From: Ideonella livida
GTDB taxonomy: Bacteria > Pseudomonadota > Gammaproteobacteria > Burkholderiales > Burkholderiaceae_C
Assembly: GCF_010499455.1 (NCBI RefSeq)
Contig: NZ_JAAGOH010000007.1
Span: 1-64,000, forward strand
Length of the DNA stretch: 64,000 bases
Direction: 5' to 3'
Below are positions 25,431-36,694 of the stretch, in pieces (within the stretch, counting starts at the first letter, position 1; the number at the start of each line of letters is the position of its first letter). The notes under the pieces are model-generated. The model saw nothing but the letters and a program-made list of their open reading frames with translations. It made no database searches and was not told where the DNA came from. The translations under genes and the position numbers were made by a program.

Positions 25431-25530
25431 GCACTCTGCGCCCATCCGTTTGCCGTTGGCCTGCCGGGCCCTGGTGACCCACCAGACGAGTCTTCCCGCA
25501 GTGCTTCGGTGTGCGCGGCCCTACGCCGCC
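25410..25530 (+). promoter_or_regulatory. trp attenuator region
   Basis: The segment holding the Trp codons (25414-25427, GGCCCTGGCGGGCC) can pair with 25458-25470 (GGCCTGCCGGGCC): 13 pairs, one bulge. The second segment borders a further hairpin, CTGGTG/CACCAG (25471-25485), and a GCGGC/GCCGC hairpin (25515-25529) followed by pyrimidine-rich sequence. These could act as alternative 2:3 and 3:4 stems. The terminator hairpin is not unambiguous because no clean U tract follows. The leader continues to trpE at 25619. Confidence 0.6.
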
Positions 25531-25618
25531 TTCCCTCTCCCTGATTTCCAGGCCTGACGTGGCCAGCCCCTTTCTTGCGCGGGCTGCGCTGCGTCCGGGC
25601 CCCTGAAGGACCCGAACC

Positions 25619-27094
25619 GTGATCACCGAACTCGAATTCAAGAGCCTGGCCGCTGAGGGCTACAACCGCATCCCGCTCATCTCCGAGGCCTTTGCCGACC
25701 TGGAGACGCCGCTGTCGCTCTACCTGAAGCTGGCCGGCGGGCAGAAGAACAGCTTCCTGCTGGAGTCCGTGGTGGGCGGCGAGCGCTTCGGCCGCTACAG
25801 CTTCATCGGCCTGCCGGCCCGCACCCTGGTGCGCGCCACTGGCGAGCGCAGCGAGGTCGTCACCGACGGCCGCGTGGTGGAGACCCACGAAGGCAACCCA
25901 CTGGACTTCATCGCCGCCTACCAGGCGCGCTTCAAGCCGGCGCTGCGCCCGGGCCTGCCGCGCTTCTGTGGCGGGCTGGCCGGCTACTTCGGCTACGAGA
26001 CGGTGCGCTTCATCGAGAAGAAGCTGGCCGGCGTGACCAAGCCCGGCGGCATCGGCACGCCTGACATCCAGCTGCTGCAGACCGAGGAGCTGGCGGTCAT
26101 CGACAACCTGTCGGGCCGCCTCTACCTCATCGTCTGGGCCGACCCCAAGGTGCCCGAGGCCTACTTCAACGGCAAGAAGCGCCTGTCGGAGTTGGCCGAC
26201 AAGCTGCGCTACAGCGTCACCGCGCCGCAGGTCAAGCGCGGCCCGAGCTATCCCGTGGAGCGCGAGTTCGCCCAGGCCGACTTCGAGGCCGCCGTGCTCA
26301 AGGCCAAGGAATACATCGCGGCCGGCGACTGCATGCAGATCGTCATCGGCCAGCGCCTGAAGAAGCGCTACACCGAGAACCCGCTGAGCCTGTACCGCGC
26401 GTTGCGCTCGCTCAACCCCAGCCCCTACATGTACTACTACGACATGGGGGACTTCCAGATCGTCGGCGCCAGCCCGGAGATCCTGGTGCGCCAGGAAAGC
26501 CGCCCCGAGGGCGAGGTGGTCACCATCCGCCCCATCGCCGGCACCCGCCCGCGTGGCGCCACCCCCGAGACCGACAAGGCGCTGGAGGTTGACCTGCTGG
26601 CCGACACCAAGGAGCGCGCCGAGCACGTGATGCTGATCGACCTGGCGCGCAACGACGTGGGCCGCATCGCCGAGACGGGCAGCGTCAAGGTGACCGAGGC
26701 CTTCGGCATCGAGCGCTACTCACACGTGATGCACATCGTCAGCAACGTCGAGGGCGTGCTCAAGCCGGGCTTGAGCAGCCTGGACGTGCTCAAGGCCAGC
26801 TTCCCGGCCGGCACCCTGAGCGGTGCGCCCAAGATCCACGCCATGGAGATCATCGACGAGCTGGAGATCAGCCAGCGTGGCATCTACGGCGGTGCCGTGG
26901 GCTACCTGAGCTTCGCCGGTGACATGGATGTGGCCATCGCCATCCGCACCGGCATCATCAAAGACAGCACCCTCTACGTGCAGGCCGGCGCCGGCGTGGT
27001 GGCCGACTCCGTGCCCGAGCTGGAGTGGAAGGAGACCGAACAGAAGGCGCGCGCCGTGATCCGCGCCGCCGAGCTGGTGGAGGAGGGGTTCTGA
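25619..27094 (+). CDS. trpE: Anthranilate synthase component I
   Basis: A 491-residue chorismate-using enzyme. With TrpG's glutamine amidotransferase it makes anthranilate, the first step of Trp synthesis. The feedback motif LLES at 53-56 marks the Trp-binding regulatory site. The catalytic part holds FEAAVLKAKEYIAAGDCMQIV, YMYYYDMGDF, PIAGTRPRGATPETDK, LIDLARNDVGR and FPAGTLSGAPKI. The start is GTG 25619 with AAGGA eight bases upstream. An ATG-initiated form is not available nearby. It is followed 41 bases later by trpG. Confidence 0.96.
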   Translation: MITELEFKSLAAEGYNRIPLISEAFADLETPLSLYLKLAGGQKNSFLLESVVGGERFGRYSFIGLPARTLVRATGERSEVVTDGRVVETHEGNPLDFIAAYQARFKPALRPGLPRFCGGLAGYFGYETVRFIEKKLAGVTKPGGIGTPDIQLLQTEELAVIDNLSGRLYLIVWADPKVPEAYFNGKKRLSELADKLRYSVTAPQVKRGPSYPVEREFAQADFEAAVLKAKEYIAAGDCMQIVIGQRLKKRYTENPLSLYRALRSLNPSPYMYYYDMGDFQIVGASPEILVRQESRPEGEVVTIRPIAGTRPRGATPETDKALEVDLLADTKERAEHVMLIDLARNDVGRIAETGSVKVTEAFGIERYSHVMHIVSNVEGVLKPGLSSLDVLKASFPAGTLSGAPKIHAMEIIDELEISQRGIYGGAVGYLSFAGDMDVAIAIRTGIIKDSTLYVQAGAGVVADSVPELEWKETEQKARAVIRAAELVEEGF

Positions 27095-27135
27095 ACCCCG
27101 CCCGCCCCACCCCGTTCTGATTCGAGGAGATTCCC

Positions 27136-27726
27136 ATGCTGCTGATGATCGACAACTACGATTCCTTCACCTACAACCTGGTGCAGTACTTCGCCGAGCT
27201 GGGCGAGGACGTGAAGGTGGTGCGCAACGACGAGATCACCGTGGAGGAGATCGGGGCCCTGCGCCCTGACCGCCTGGTGTTCTCGCCCGGCCCCTGCTCG
27301 CCGGCCGAGGCCGGCGTGTGCGTGCCGGCCATCCAGGCCTATGTGGGCAAGCTGCCCATCCTGGGCGTGTGCCTGGGCCATCAGAGCATCGGCGCCGCGC
27401 TGGGCGGCCGCATCGTGCGGGCCAAGACCCAGATGCACGGCAAGACCAGCGTGCTGCGCACCGACCGCCAGGGCGTCTACGCCGACCTGCCCGAGCAGTT
27501 CACCGTGATCCGCTACCACTCGCTGGTCATCGAGGAAGCCACCCTGCCGGCGGAACTGGTCGTGACCTCCCGCTCCGAGGATGGCGAGATCATGGGCGTG
27601 CGTCACCGCGACCTGGCCGGCGGCCCGGCCCCGCTGGAAGGCGTGCAGTTCCACCCCGAGTCCATCCTGAGTGAGCACGGCCACGCCATGCTGCGCAACT
27701 TCCTGCAGATGGGCCGGGCCGCATGA
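27136..27726 (+). CDS. trpG: Anthranilate synthase component II (glutamine amidotransferase)
   Basis: A 196-residue class I glutamine amidotransferase. It has the N-terminal [14 protein letters not shown] and the oxyanion loop FSPGPCSP. The nucleophile is Cys79 in [11 protein letters not shown], and the catalytic pair is His173/Glu175 in [12 protein letters not shown]. It supplies ammonia to TrpE and in some relatives also to PabB. The sequence is complete. Its stop overlaps the ltaE start (ATGA at 27723-27726). Confidence 0.96.
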   Translation: MLLMIDNYDSFTYNLVQYFAELGEDVKVVRNDEITVEEIGALRPDRLVFSPGPCSPAEAGVCVPAIQAYVGKLPILGVCLGHQSIGAALGGRIVRAKTQMHGKTSVLRTDRQGVYADLPEQFTVIRYHSLVIEEATLPAELVVTSRSEDGEIMGVRHRDLAGGPAPLEGVQFHPESILSEHGHAMLRNFLQMGRAA

Positions 27727-28814
27727 GCACCGTCGCCTACGGCAGCGGCGCGGTGGCGCCCGGGCCCGACGCCCAGGGTTTGGTGGACCTGCGCAGCGAC
27801 ACCGTCACCCGGCCCACGCCGGCCATGGCCGCAGCCATGGCGGCCGCAGCGCTGGGCGACGACGTCTTTGGCGACGACCCCACCGTCAACCGTCTGCAGG
27901 CGCGGCTGGCCGAGGTGCTGGGCTTCGAGGACGCGCTGTTCATGCCCAGCGGCACGGCCAGCAACCTCTGTGCGCTGCTGACCCACTGCGGCCGGGGCGA
28001 CGAGTACCTGGTGGGCCAGATGGCCCACACCTACCGCTACGAGGGCGGGGGTGCGGCCGTGCTGGGCGGTATCCAGCCGCAGCCCCTGCCGCAACAGGCC
28101 GATGGCTCGCTGGCGCTGGCCGACATCGCCGGCGCCATCAAGCCCGACGACATGCACTTCGCGCGCAGCCGCCTGCTGTGCCTGGAGAACACTTGGAACG
28201 GCAATGTGTTGCCGCTGGACTACCTGCGCGAGGCCACGGCGCTGGCGCGCAGCCGCGGCCTGGCCTGCCACCTGGACGGCGCGCGGCTGTTCAACGCCGC
28301 CGTGGCCACGGCCGGGCCGGGCGGCGACCCTTACGCCACCGCACGCGCCATCGCGGGCCACTTCGACAGCGTCTCGGTCTGCTTCAGCAAGGGCCTGGGC
28401 GCGCCGGTGGGCTCGGTGCTGTGCGGCTCGCGGGCCTTCATCGCGCAGGCGCGCCGCGCCCGCAAGATGACCGGCGGCGGCATGCGCCAGGTCGGTAGCT
28501 TGGCGGCAGCGGCGCTGCACGCGCTGGAGCACCATGTGCACCGTTTGGCCGATGACCACGCGCTGGCCCGGCGCCTGGCCGAGGGCCTGGCCGGCCTGGA
28601 CGGTCTGGCCGTGACCGCGCCGCAGACCAACATCGTCTTCGCCCAGCTGCAGGGGGCGGCCGCCGGCCGGGGCGCCGAGCTGCTGGCCCACCTGCAGCGG
28701 CAGGGCGTGCTGGCCACCGGCCTCATCGGCCTGCGCTTCGTGACCCATCTGGATGTGGACACCGCCGGCATCGACCGCGCGGTGGCCGCCGTCCGCGAGT
28801 TCCTGGCGGCCTGA
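27723..28814 (+). CDS. ltaE: Low-specificity L-threonine aldolase
   Basis: A 363-residue PLP enzyme of fold type I that cleaves L-threonine/allo-threonine to glycine and acetaldehyde. Visible: [12 protein letters not shown] at 20-31, [13 protein letters not shown], the [13 protein letters not shown] stretch with the PLP Asp, and [18 protein letters not shown] with Schiff-base Lys223. The C-terminal segment ends with [13 protein letters not shown]. It is translationally coupled to trpG and lies between trpG and trpD, which is not the textbook trp order. Operon membership suggests co-transcription, though a direct pathway link is not obvious. Confidence 0.93.
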   Translation: MSTVAYGSGAVAPGPDAQGLVDLRSDTVTRPTPAMAAAMAAAALGDDVFGDDPTVNRLQARLAEVLGFEDALFMPSGTASNLCALLTHCGRGDEYLVGQMAHTYRYEGGGAAVLGGIQPQPLPQQADGSLALADIAGAIKPDDMHFARSRLLCLENTWNGNVLPLDYLREATALARSRGLACHLDGARLFNAAVATAGPGGDPYATARAIAGHFDSVSVCFSKGLGAPVGSVLCGSRAFIAQARRARKMTGGGMRQVGSLAAAALHALEHHVHRLADDHALARRLAEGLAGLDGLAVTAPQTNIVFAQLQGAAAGRGAELLAHLQRQGVLATGLIGLRFVTHLDVDTAGIDRAVAAVREFLAA

Positions 28815-28844
28815 GCGCCGCCCACCCCATTCCTGGAGACCCGC

Positions 28845-29882
<1,038 letters not shown>

Positions 29883-29926
29883 GCCCGCCGTCCGCCCCCG
29901 AACCTTGCCCGCCTGCGAGCGCCCCC

Positions 29927-30739
29927 ATGAGCACCCAGACCCCTGACATCCTCCAGCGCATCGTCGCCGTCAAGCACGAGGAAATCGCCGCCGGCCGCCA
30001 GCAGCGGCCCATGGCCACCCTGTTGGCCCAGGCACAGGCCAACGCCCAGGGTGATCAGGCGCCGCGGGGCTTTGAGCGCGCCTTGCGCGCCAAGGTGGCG
30101 GCGGGACAGGCCGCGGTCATCGCCGAGGTCAAGAAGGCCAGCCCCAGCAAGGGCGTGCTGCGTGAGCACTTCGTGCCGGCCGAGATCGCGGCCAGCTATG
30201 AGCGCCATGGGGCCGCCTGCCTGAGCGTGCTGACCGATGAGCGCTTCTTCCAGGGGGCCGAGGCCTACCTGCGCCAGGCTCGCGCCGCCTGCGCCCTGCC
30301 GGTGCTGCGCAAGGACTTCATGGTCGACGACTACCAGGTGGTCGAGGCCCGGGCCATGGGCGCGGACTGCATCCTGCTGATCGCCGCCTGCCTGGACGAC
30401 GCCCAGATGGCTGGGCTGGAGGCCTGTGCCCTGGACCTGGGCATGGACGTGCTGGTGGAGGTGCACGATAGCGCCGAACTGGACCGCGCCCTGCGCCTGA
30501 AGACCCCGCTGCTGGGCATCAACAACCGCGATCTGCGCAACTTCCACGTCACGCTGGACACCACGCTGGGCCTGCTGGACCGCGTGCCGGCCGACCGCCT
30601 GCTGGTGACCGAGAGCGGCATCCTCGGCCCGCAGGACGTGCGGCGCATGCGGCAGGCCCAGGTGCATGCCTTCCTCGTGGGCGAGGCGTTCATGCGGGCC
30701 GGGGAGCCGGGCGAGGCGCTGGCCACCCTGTTTGCCTGA
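29927..30739 (+). CDS. trpC: Indole-3-glycerol phosphate synthase
   Basis: A 270-residue TIM-barrel enzyme that closes the indole ring. Catalytic segments are [13 protein letters not shown] (Glu67, Lys69), [45 protein letters not shown] and [12 protein letters not shown]. The ATG at 29927 gives the usual N-terminus ([14 protein letters not shown]). The open frame extends upstream inside trpD as a shadow. ung begins 8 bases after the stop and is probably co-transcribed. Confidence 0.95.
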   Translation: MSTQTPDILQRIVAVKHEEIAAGRQQRPMATLLAQAQANAQGDQAPRGFERALRAKVAAGQAAVIAEVKKASPSKGVLREHFVPAEIAASYERHGAACLSVLTDERFFQGAEAYLRQARAACALPVLRKDFMVDDYQVVEARAMGADCILLIAACLDDAQMAGLEACALDLGMDVLVEVHDSAELDRALRLKTPLLGINNRDLRNFHVTLDTTLGLLDRVPADRLLVTESGILGPQDVRRMRQAQVHAFLVGEAFMRAGEPGEALATLFA

Positions 30740-30747
30740 CGCCGGTC

Positions 30748-31569
30748 ATGCCCACCCGACGTCAAGCGCCCCCCGCTGGGCAGGCCTCCCTCTTTGCCGC
30801 GCCGGACGAAGTGCCCGTCGACCCGTCCCCGGGGCTGTTGGTGGCCGCGCCGGCGCCCGGCACGCTGATGCGCCCGCTCGATGAACTGATCGAGGGCCTG
30901 CCGCCGGACTGGCGGCCGGAGGTGGCCACCTGGCGCCAATCACCCGCCGGGCAGTCGCTGGCCCGCTTTCTGGCCGCCCGGCAGGCCGCGGGCGCCACGA
31001 TCTATCCCGCCGACCCGTTCCGAGCCCTGCGTCACACCCCCTTGGCTGCCGTGCGGGCCGTCATCCTCGGCCAGGACCCCTATCACGGCCCGGGACAGGC
31101 CGAAGGGCTGGCGTTCTCTGTGCCGCCGGGTTTGGCGCTTCCCCCCAGCTTGCGCAACCTCTACACCGAACTCGAACGCGACCTGCCGGGCACGCTGCCC
31201 GCGCCGCCGAGCCGGTGTCCGGGGCACCTGGGGGCCTGGGCGGCACGGGGCGTGCTGTTGCTCAACACCAGCCTGACGGTCGAGGCCGGGCAGCCTGCCA
31301 GCCACGCGCGCCAAGGGTGGGAGGCACTCACCGACGCGCTCATCCAGGCCGTTTCGTCGCAGCCGCAACGAATTGCCTTTCTTTTGTGGGGCGCACACGC
31401 CCAATCCAGGCGACAATACGTGTCTCACCCGGATCGCCATCTGGTGTTGGAGGCTAACCATCCTTCACCCCTCTCGGCGCGCCGGGGGCCAACGCCCTTC
31501 ATGGGCTGCGGACACTTCGGACAAGTGCAGCGCGAGCTGGGCCTGTCCTGGCGGCTGCAGGAGCACTGA
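30748..31569 (+). CDS. ung: Uracil-DNA glycosylase family 1
   Basis: A 273-residue protein with the water-activating loop GQDPYHG (Asp110), the uracil-binding AFSVPPGLALPPSLRN, LLNTSLTVEAGQP and the minor-groove loop HPSPLSARRG with catalytic His. It removes uracil from DNA after cytosine deamination. The N-terminal ~50 residues are Pro/Ala-rich and lie upstream of the folded core. It follows trpC closely, so trp transcription may read into it. Confidence 0.95.
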   Translation: MPTRRQAPPAGQASLFAAPDEVPVDPSPGLLVAAPAPGTLMRPLDELIEGLPPDWRPEVATWRQSPAGQSLARFLAARQAAGATIYPADPFRALRHTPLAAVRAVILGQDPYHGPGQAEGLAFSVPPGLALPPSLRNLYTELERDLPGTLPAPPSRCPGHLGAWAARGVLLLNTSLTVEAGQPASHARQGWEALTDALIQAVSSQPQRIAFLLWGAHAQSRRQYVSHPDRHLVLEANHPSPLSARRGPTPFMGCGHFGQVQRELGLSWRLQEH

Positions 31570-31613
31570 GTGCCCCAGGCCTTTCAAAGCCAAGTAAATT
31601 TCTCAAGAAATTG

Positions 31614-31643
31614 CTTGGAGCATCGAAAGGTCGCTGCTATAGT
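31614..31643 (+). promoter_or_regulatory. Promoter for the tRNA-Tyr/Gly/Thr-tuf unit
   Basis: TTGGAG (31614-31619), an 18-base spacer and TATAGT (31638-31643) with TG one base before it (extended -10) lie 15 bases ahead of tRNA-Tyr. The alternative -35 TTGCTT at 31611 would give a spacer of 21. This is the only strong promoter seen before the cluster. Confidence 0.65.
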
Positions 31644-31658
31644 GAGAGGCTCTCCTGC

Positions 31659-31744
31659 GGAGGGGTGCCCGAGTGGCTAAAGGGGGCAGACTGTAAATCT
31701 GTTGGCTTACGCCTACGCTGGTTCGAATCCAGCCTCCTCCACCA
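31659..31744 (+). tRNA. tRNA-Tyr (GTA)
   Basis: An 86-base cloverleaf with encoded CCA. Acceptor GGAGGGG pairs with CTCCTCC (31734-31740, one G-U). The anticodon loop reads CTGTAAA with GTA. A long class II variable arm is present, as required for Tyr. The T loop is TTCGAAT-like (GGTTCGAATCC). It is the first gene of a cluster that continues with Gly, Thr and tuf. Confidence 0.96.
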
Positions 31745-31774
31745 GCAGGAACAACCGGTCAGAACAATTCCCGG

Positions 31775-31848
31775 GCGGGAGTAGTTCAATGGTAGAACCT
31801 TAGCCTTCCAAGCTAATGACGCGGGTTCGATTCCCGTCTCCCGCTCCA
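31775..31848 (+). tRNA. tRNA-Gly (TCC)
   Basis: A 74-base cloverleaf with encoded CCA. Acceptor GCGGGAG pairs with CTCCCGC (31838-31844). The anticodon stem TTAGC/GCTAA encloses loop CTTCCAA with anticodon TCC. The T loop is GGTTCGATTCC. It lies 30 bases after tRNA-Tyr. Confidence 0.96.
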
Positions 31849-31880
31849 GCGAAGGTCGTCGGTTGCAAAAGATGAGTTTG

Positions 31881-31933
31881 TCGACACGGGCTTGATTTGC
31901 CTGTGGTGATTGCAGAAATCAATCCCGTGTCGA
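31881..31933. repeat. 18-base inverted repeat with 17-base loop between tRNA-Gly and tRNA-Thr
   Basis: Left arm TCGACACGGGCTTGATTT (31881-31898) and right arm AAATCAATCCCGTGTCGA (31916-31933) are complementary at 17 of 18 positions. The right arm ends one base before tRNA-Thr starts. There is no U tract after it. It could be an RNA processing stem, a protein-binding site or a relic of a small mobile repeat. Confidence 0.75.
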
Positions 31934-31934
31934 T

Positions 31935-32009
<75 letters not shown>

Positions 32010-32061
32010 CCCTCATCGTCTCAACGTCTCGTTTTGAAATCGCACGCTTCGGGAGCGCAAG

Positions 32062-33252
<1,191 letters not shown>

Positions 33253-33275
33253 GCCAGTCGGCATCGACTGTCTGC

Positions 33276-33351
33276 AGGGGTATAGCTCAATTGGCAGAGC
33301 GTCGGTCTCCAAAACCGAAGGTTGGGGGTTCGATTCCCTCTGCCCCTGCCA
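33276..33351 (+). tRNA. tRNA-Trp (CCA)
   Basis: A 76-base cloverleaf with encoded CCA. Acceptor AGGGGTA pairs with TGCCCCT (33341-33347, one T-G). The anticodon loop CTCCAAA carries CCA. The T loop is GGTTCGATTCC. It stands in its classic place between tuf and secE. Confidence 0.96.
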
Positions 33352-33431
33352 CCCGACAGTCCGCCGAAGTCAGCCGTTGATCTCCTCCTGCTGGCTTGCC
33401 AAGGTCGGCTGAATATCGCGGCTTCCAGTCA

Positions 33432-33459
33432 AGCCCGCAGGTGTCTGCACCGGCGGGCT
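33432..33459 (+). terminator. Terminator-like hairpin between tRNA-Trp and secE
   Basis: AGCCCGC (33432-33438) pairs with GCGGGCT (33453-33459), and the inner GGTG/CACC pairs around a four-base loop with one A-G mismatch. TTTGCTGCTGTTTG follows. It may end the tRNA/tuf transcript or act as a partial terminator into secE. Confidence 0.5.
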
Positions 33460-33530
33460 TTGCTGCTGTTTGTCTCCAGCCCATTTGGGCTCCGGCGCCT
33501 CTCGGGTTTGCCGGTCGCATCTCAGATCCC

Positions 33531-33917
33531 ATGTCCAACCAAGCTCCGATCGAGACAGTTTCCTCTGGCGCGGACAAGGCCAAGCTGGCCGGCGCCGCGG
33601 TGCTCCTGGTGGCGGCTGTGGTGGCCTACTACCTGCTGGGCCAGCAGTCGCTTTGGATCCGTGTGCTGGCCCTGTTGCTGGGCGTGGCGGCTGCGGTGTT
33701 CGTGTTCTTCCAGTCGGAAGCCGGGCGTCAGCTGGTGGCCTACGGGCATGAGTCTTGGCGCGAGGTGCGCAAGGTGGTCTGGCCGACTCGCAAGGAGTCG
33801 ACCCAGATGACGGCCTATGTCTTCGCTTTCGTCGTGGTCATGGCCTTGTTCCTCTGGGTGACGGATAAGACCCTGGAATGGGTGCTGTACGACCTGATCC
33901 TGGGTTGGAAGCGCTGA
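33531..33917 (+). CDS. secE: Preprotein translocase subunit SecE
   Basis: A 128-residue membrane protein with two N-terminal helices (about 18-60), an amphipathic segment WREVRKVVWPTRKESTQMT, the hallmark of SecE, and a last transmembrane helix. It holds SecYEG together. The extra N-terminal helices are usual in proteobacteria. The start ATG 33531 (MSNQAPIE) is used because the upstream frame has no conserved content. nusG follows after 33 bases. Confidence 0.95.
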   Translation: MSNQAPIETVSSGADKAKLAGAAVLLVAAVVAYYLLGQQSLWIRVLALLLGVAAAVFVFFQSEAGRQLVAYGHESWREVRKVVWPTRKESTQMTAYVFAFVVVMALFLWVTDKTLEWVLYDLILGWKR

Positions 33918-33950
33918 GCGCTGCGGCAAGACTCAAGAAAGGTCCCGAAG

Positions 33951-34511
33951 ATGAGCGAATCATCAACGACGTCCGCGCTGCCGATGCGCTGGTATGTGGT
34001 CCATGCCTATTCCGGCATGGAAAAGGCAGTCGAGCGCAACATCCGCGAACGCATTGAGCGCGCGGGCATGCAGGCCAAGTTTGGTCGCATCTTGGTGCCC
34101 ACCGAAGAGGTGGTCGAGCTCAAGAACGGCAAGAAGTCGGTCACCGAGCGCCGGTTCTTCCCTGGCTACGTGCTGGTGGAAATGGCCATGGATGACGAGT
34201 CCTGGCACCTGGTGAAGCACACCAGCAAGGTGACGGGCTTCGTGGGTGGAGCCAAGAACCGCCCGGCGCCGATCTCGGAGGCCGAGGTCATGAAGATCGT
34301 CAACCAGATGCAGGAAGGCGTCGAGAAGCCGCGTCCCAAGGTGGAGTGGCAGGTCGGTGAGCTGGTCCGCGTCAAGGAAGGCCCCTTCACCGACTTCAAC
34401 GGCGCTGTCGAAGAAGTCAACTACGAGAAATCCAAGGTGCGGGTGTCCGTCACCATCTTCGGTCGGGCAACGCCCGTGGAGCTGGACTTCTCGCAGGTTG
34501 AGAAGGTCTGA
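33951..34511 (+). CDS. nusG: Transcription termination/antitermination factor NusG
   Basis: A 186-residue protein. The NGN domain opens [18 protein letters not shown], and [12 protein letters not shown] with KVTGFVGG follows. A C-terminal KOW domain ([21 protein letters not shown]) completes it. It binds RNA polymerase, Rho and NusE. An AAGAAAGG ribosome site lies upstream. Confidence 0.97.
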   Translation: MSESSTTSALPMRWYVVHAYSGMEKAVERNIRERIERAGMQAKFGRILVPTEEVVELKNGKKSVTERRFFPGYVLVEMAMDDESWHLVKHTSKVTGFVGGAKNRPAPISEAEVMKIVNQMQEGVEKPRPKVEWQVGELVRVKEGPFTDFNGAVEEVNYEKSKVRVSVTIFGRATPVELDFSQVEKV

Positions 34512-34522
34512 ACCTGATTCGG

Positions 34523-34557
34523 CCGCAGGTGGGTCAAGCCCGGCGCCTGCGGCTTTG
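34523..34557 (+). terminator. Attenuator-like hairpin between nusG and rplK
   Basis: GCCGCAGG (34523-34530) and CCTGCGGC (34547-34554) form eight perfect pairs with a 16-base loop, followed by TTTGATGTTT. It would separate the secE-nusG and rplKAJL transcripts, at least partly. Confidence 0.5.
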
Positions 34558-34635
34558 ATGTTTCCGGGCTGAACACGAACGAGGAGCCTGTTCGCCCCTG
34601 GGGTGGGCAGGCGCTGGAACTCGACAGGAGCCATC

Positions 34636-35067
34636 ATGGCAAAGAAGATCGTCGGCTTCATCAAGCTGCAAGTCCCGGCCGGCAAGGCCAATCCTTCTCC
34701 CCCCATCGGTCCGGCGCTGGGTCAGCGCGGTCTGAACATCATGGAGTTCTGCAAGGCGTTCAACGCGCAGACCCAGGGGATTGAGCCCGGCCTGAAGCTG
34801 CCGGTGGTGATCACTGCCTACGCGGACAAGTCTTTCACCTTTGTGCTGAAGTCGCCGCCGGCGACCGTGCTGATCAAGAAGGCAGTGGGTCTGACCAAGG
34901 GCTCTTCTAAGGCCAACGCTCAGAAGGTCGGCAAGATCACCCGCGCTCAGCTGGAAGAGATTGCCAAGACCAAGCAGAAGGACCTCACCGCAGCCAGCCT
35001 GGACGCTGCCGTGAAGACCATCGCGGGTTCGGCCCGTTCGATGGGCGTGATCGTGGAGGGCGTGTGA
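34636..35067 (+). CDS. rplK: 50S ribosomal protein L11
   Basis: A 143-residue protein at the ribosomal GTPase centre. Visible: [37 protein letters not shown] and the C-terminal rRNA-binding [18 protein letters not shown] with ARSMGV. ATG 34636 gives the usual MAKKIVG start. The upstream frame adds eleven non-conserved residues. It ends one base before the rplA ATG. Confidence 0.97.
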   Translation: MAKKIVGFIKLQVPAGKANPSPPIGPALGQRGLNIMEFCKAFNAQTQGIEPGLKLPVVITAYADKSFTFVLKSPPATVLIKKAVGLTKGSSKANAQKVGKITRAQLEEIAKTKQKDLTAASLDAAVKTIAGSARSMGVIVEGV

Positions 35068-35068
35068 C

Positions 35069-35785
35069 ATGGCAAAGCTGACCAAGAAGCAGAAGGCGCT
35101 GCAAGGCAAGGTCGAGACGACCAAGCTGTATCCCATCGGTGAAGCTCTGTCCCTGATCAAGGGTCTGGCCACCGCCAAGTTTGACGAGTCCATCGATGTG
35201 GCTGTTCAACTGGGTGTGGATGCCAAGAAGTCGGACCAAGTGGTGCGTGGCGCCGTCGTGATGCCTAACGGCACCGGCAAGACCAAGCGCGTGGCCGTGT
35301 TCGCCCAGGGCGCCAAGGCTGAGGAAGCCAAGGCTGCTGGCGCCGACGTGGTCGGTCTGGACGACCTGGCCGCCGACATCAAGGCGGGCAAGATGGACTT
35401 CGACGTGGTGATCGCCTCGCCGGACACCATGCGCGTTGTCGGTACCCTGGGTCAGATCCTGGGCCCGCGCGGCCTGATGCCGAACCCGAAGGTTGGCACT
35501 GTGACCCCGGACGTCGCCACGGCTGTGAAGAACGCCAAGGCAGGTCAGGTGCAGTTCCGCGTCGACAAGGCCGGCATCATCCACGGCACGATCGGCCGTC
35601 GTTCCTTCGACGACGACAAGCTGGTGGGCAACCTGGCTGCGCTGCTGGATGCGCTGACCAAGGCCAAGCCGGCTTCGAGCAAGGGTGTTTACCTGCGCAA
35701 GCTGGCGGTGTCTTCCACCATGGGCGTTGGCGCCCGTGTGGACATCGCCTCCGTGGCTGCCAGCCAGGCCGCTCCGGCCGCCTGA
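35069..35785 (+). CDS. rplA: 50S ribosomal protein L1
   Basis: A 238-residue protein forming the L1 stalk. Recognisable stretches are [48 protein letters not shown] and [14 protein letters not shown]. In E. coli L1 represses the L11 operon by binding its own leader. That site was not confirmed here. A few extra C-terminal residues ([11 protein letters not shown]) exceed the E. coli protein. Confidence 0.97.
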   Translation: MAKLTKKQKALQGKVETTKLYPIGEALSLIKGLATAKFDESIDVAVQLGVDAKKSDQVVRGAVVMPNGTGKTKRVAVFAQGAKAEEAKAAGADVVGLDDLAADIKAGKMDFDVVIASPDTMRVVGTLGQILGPRGLMPNPKVGTVTPDVATAVKNAKAGQVQFRVDKAGIIHGTIGRRSFDDDKLVGNLAALLDALTKAKPASSKGVYLRKLAVSSTMGVGARVDIASVAASQAAPAA

Positions 35786-36132
35786 TAGGCGTCGCAAATC
35801 CGGTGTTGCGCTGGCCCGTGGGGTGAGCGCAGCACCAGATGGTGGGCTGTCCGGTCCTGTCCCCTTGCGGGGCATTGACCAGGCAGGCCATCCAAGACCG
35901 CTGGTGGATTTGGGCGCTTGGCGCCGGAGTCCTTAAAGCGGTGGCAGGGTGTGCGCACCCATGCCGCCTGCCAGCGCAGATGGCGTCCCCGCCGAACAGG
36001 ATGAGGTTTCCATGATCCATGGTTCTGCCGATGGATGGATGGGAGAGTCGTTCGGTTTCGGCCAGGTCGCTGCAATCCGTGGTGTCCGGTGTCCCGCAAG
36101 GGGCCTGGACATGTTGATGTGAGGAGTAGACC
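35786..36132 (+). promoter_or_regulatory. rplJ leader region (L10 leader)
   Basis: A stretch of 347 non-coding bases between rplA and rplJ. E. coli and many relatives carry the L10(L7/L12)4 autoregulation site in this position. Stem-loops seen here include GGCA-GGGTG-tgcg-CACCC-a-TGCC (35943-35965) and CCCC-TTGC-GGGG near 35862. I could not place the kink-turn consensus with certainty, and I see no clear promoter. Confidence 0.45.
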
Positions 36133-36642
36133 TTGAGTCTCAACCGCAACGAGAAGGCGGCCGTGATCGAGGAAGTGGCAGCTCAGGTTGCCAAGTCCCA
36201 GACCCTGGCCCTGGCCGAGTACCGTGGCCTCACCGTTGAAGCCCTGAACAAGCTGCGCGTCGATGCGCGTGCCAAGGGTGTGTATCTTCATGTGCTGAAG
36301 AACACCCTGGCCCGCCGTGCCGTCGCCGGCTCGCAGTTCGAGGTGGCAGCGGAGTCCATGGCCGGTCCGCTGATCTACGGCTTCTCCGAAGATGCCGTGG
36401 CCGCTGCGAAGGTCATCGCTGACTTCGCCAAGACCAATGACAAGCTGGTCATCAAGGGTGGTGCTTACGCTGGCAAGGCGCTCGACGCCAATGCCGTGAA
36501 GGCCCTGGCTTCCGTGCCGAGCAAGGAAGTGCTGCTGTCGCAACTGGCTGGCTTGCTCAAGTCGCCGGTCCAGCGCGTGGCTGCTGTCCTGGCTGCCCTG
36601 TCCGAACAGCGTGGTGCTGGCGCCGAAGCGCCCGCCGCCTGA
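36133..36642 (+). CDS. rplJ: 50S ribosomal protein L10
   Basis: A 169-residue protein that anchors the L7/L12 stalk. It begins with the conserved [18 protein letters not shown] and has [27 protein letters not shown] and KVIADFAK, with an Ala-rich tail. The start is TTG 36133, preceded by GAGGAG. The sequence from the second residue fits betaproteobacterial L10, so the non-ATG start is deliberate and could limit expression. It follows the long leader. Confidence 0.95.
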   Translation: MSLNRNEKAAVIEEVAAQVAKSQTLALAEYRGLTVEALNKLRVDARAKGVYLHVLKNTLARRAVAGSQFEVAAESMAGPLIYGFSEDAVAAAKVIADFAKTNDKLVIKGGAYAGKALDANAVKALASVPSKEVLLSQLAGLLKSPVQRVAAVLAALSEQRGAGAEAPAA

Positions 36643-36694
36643 TCGGTCACCGCTCTCATTCATTCACTGAATCCCTGATTTCGAGGAACACAAA

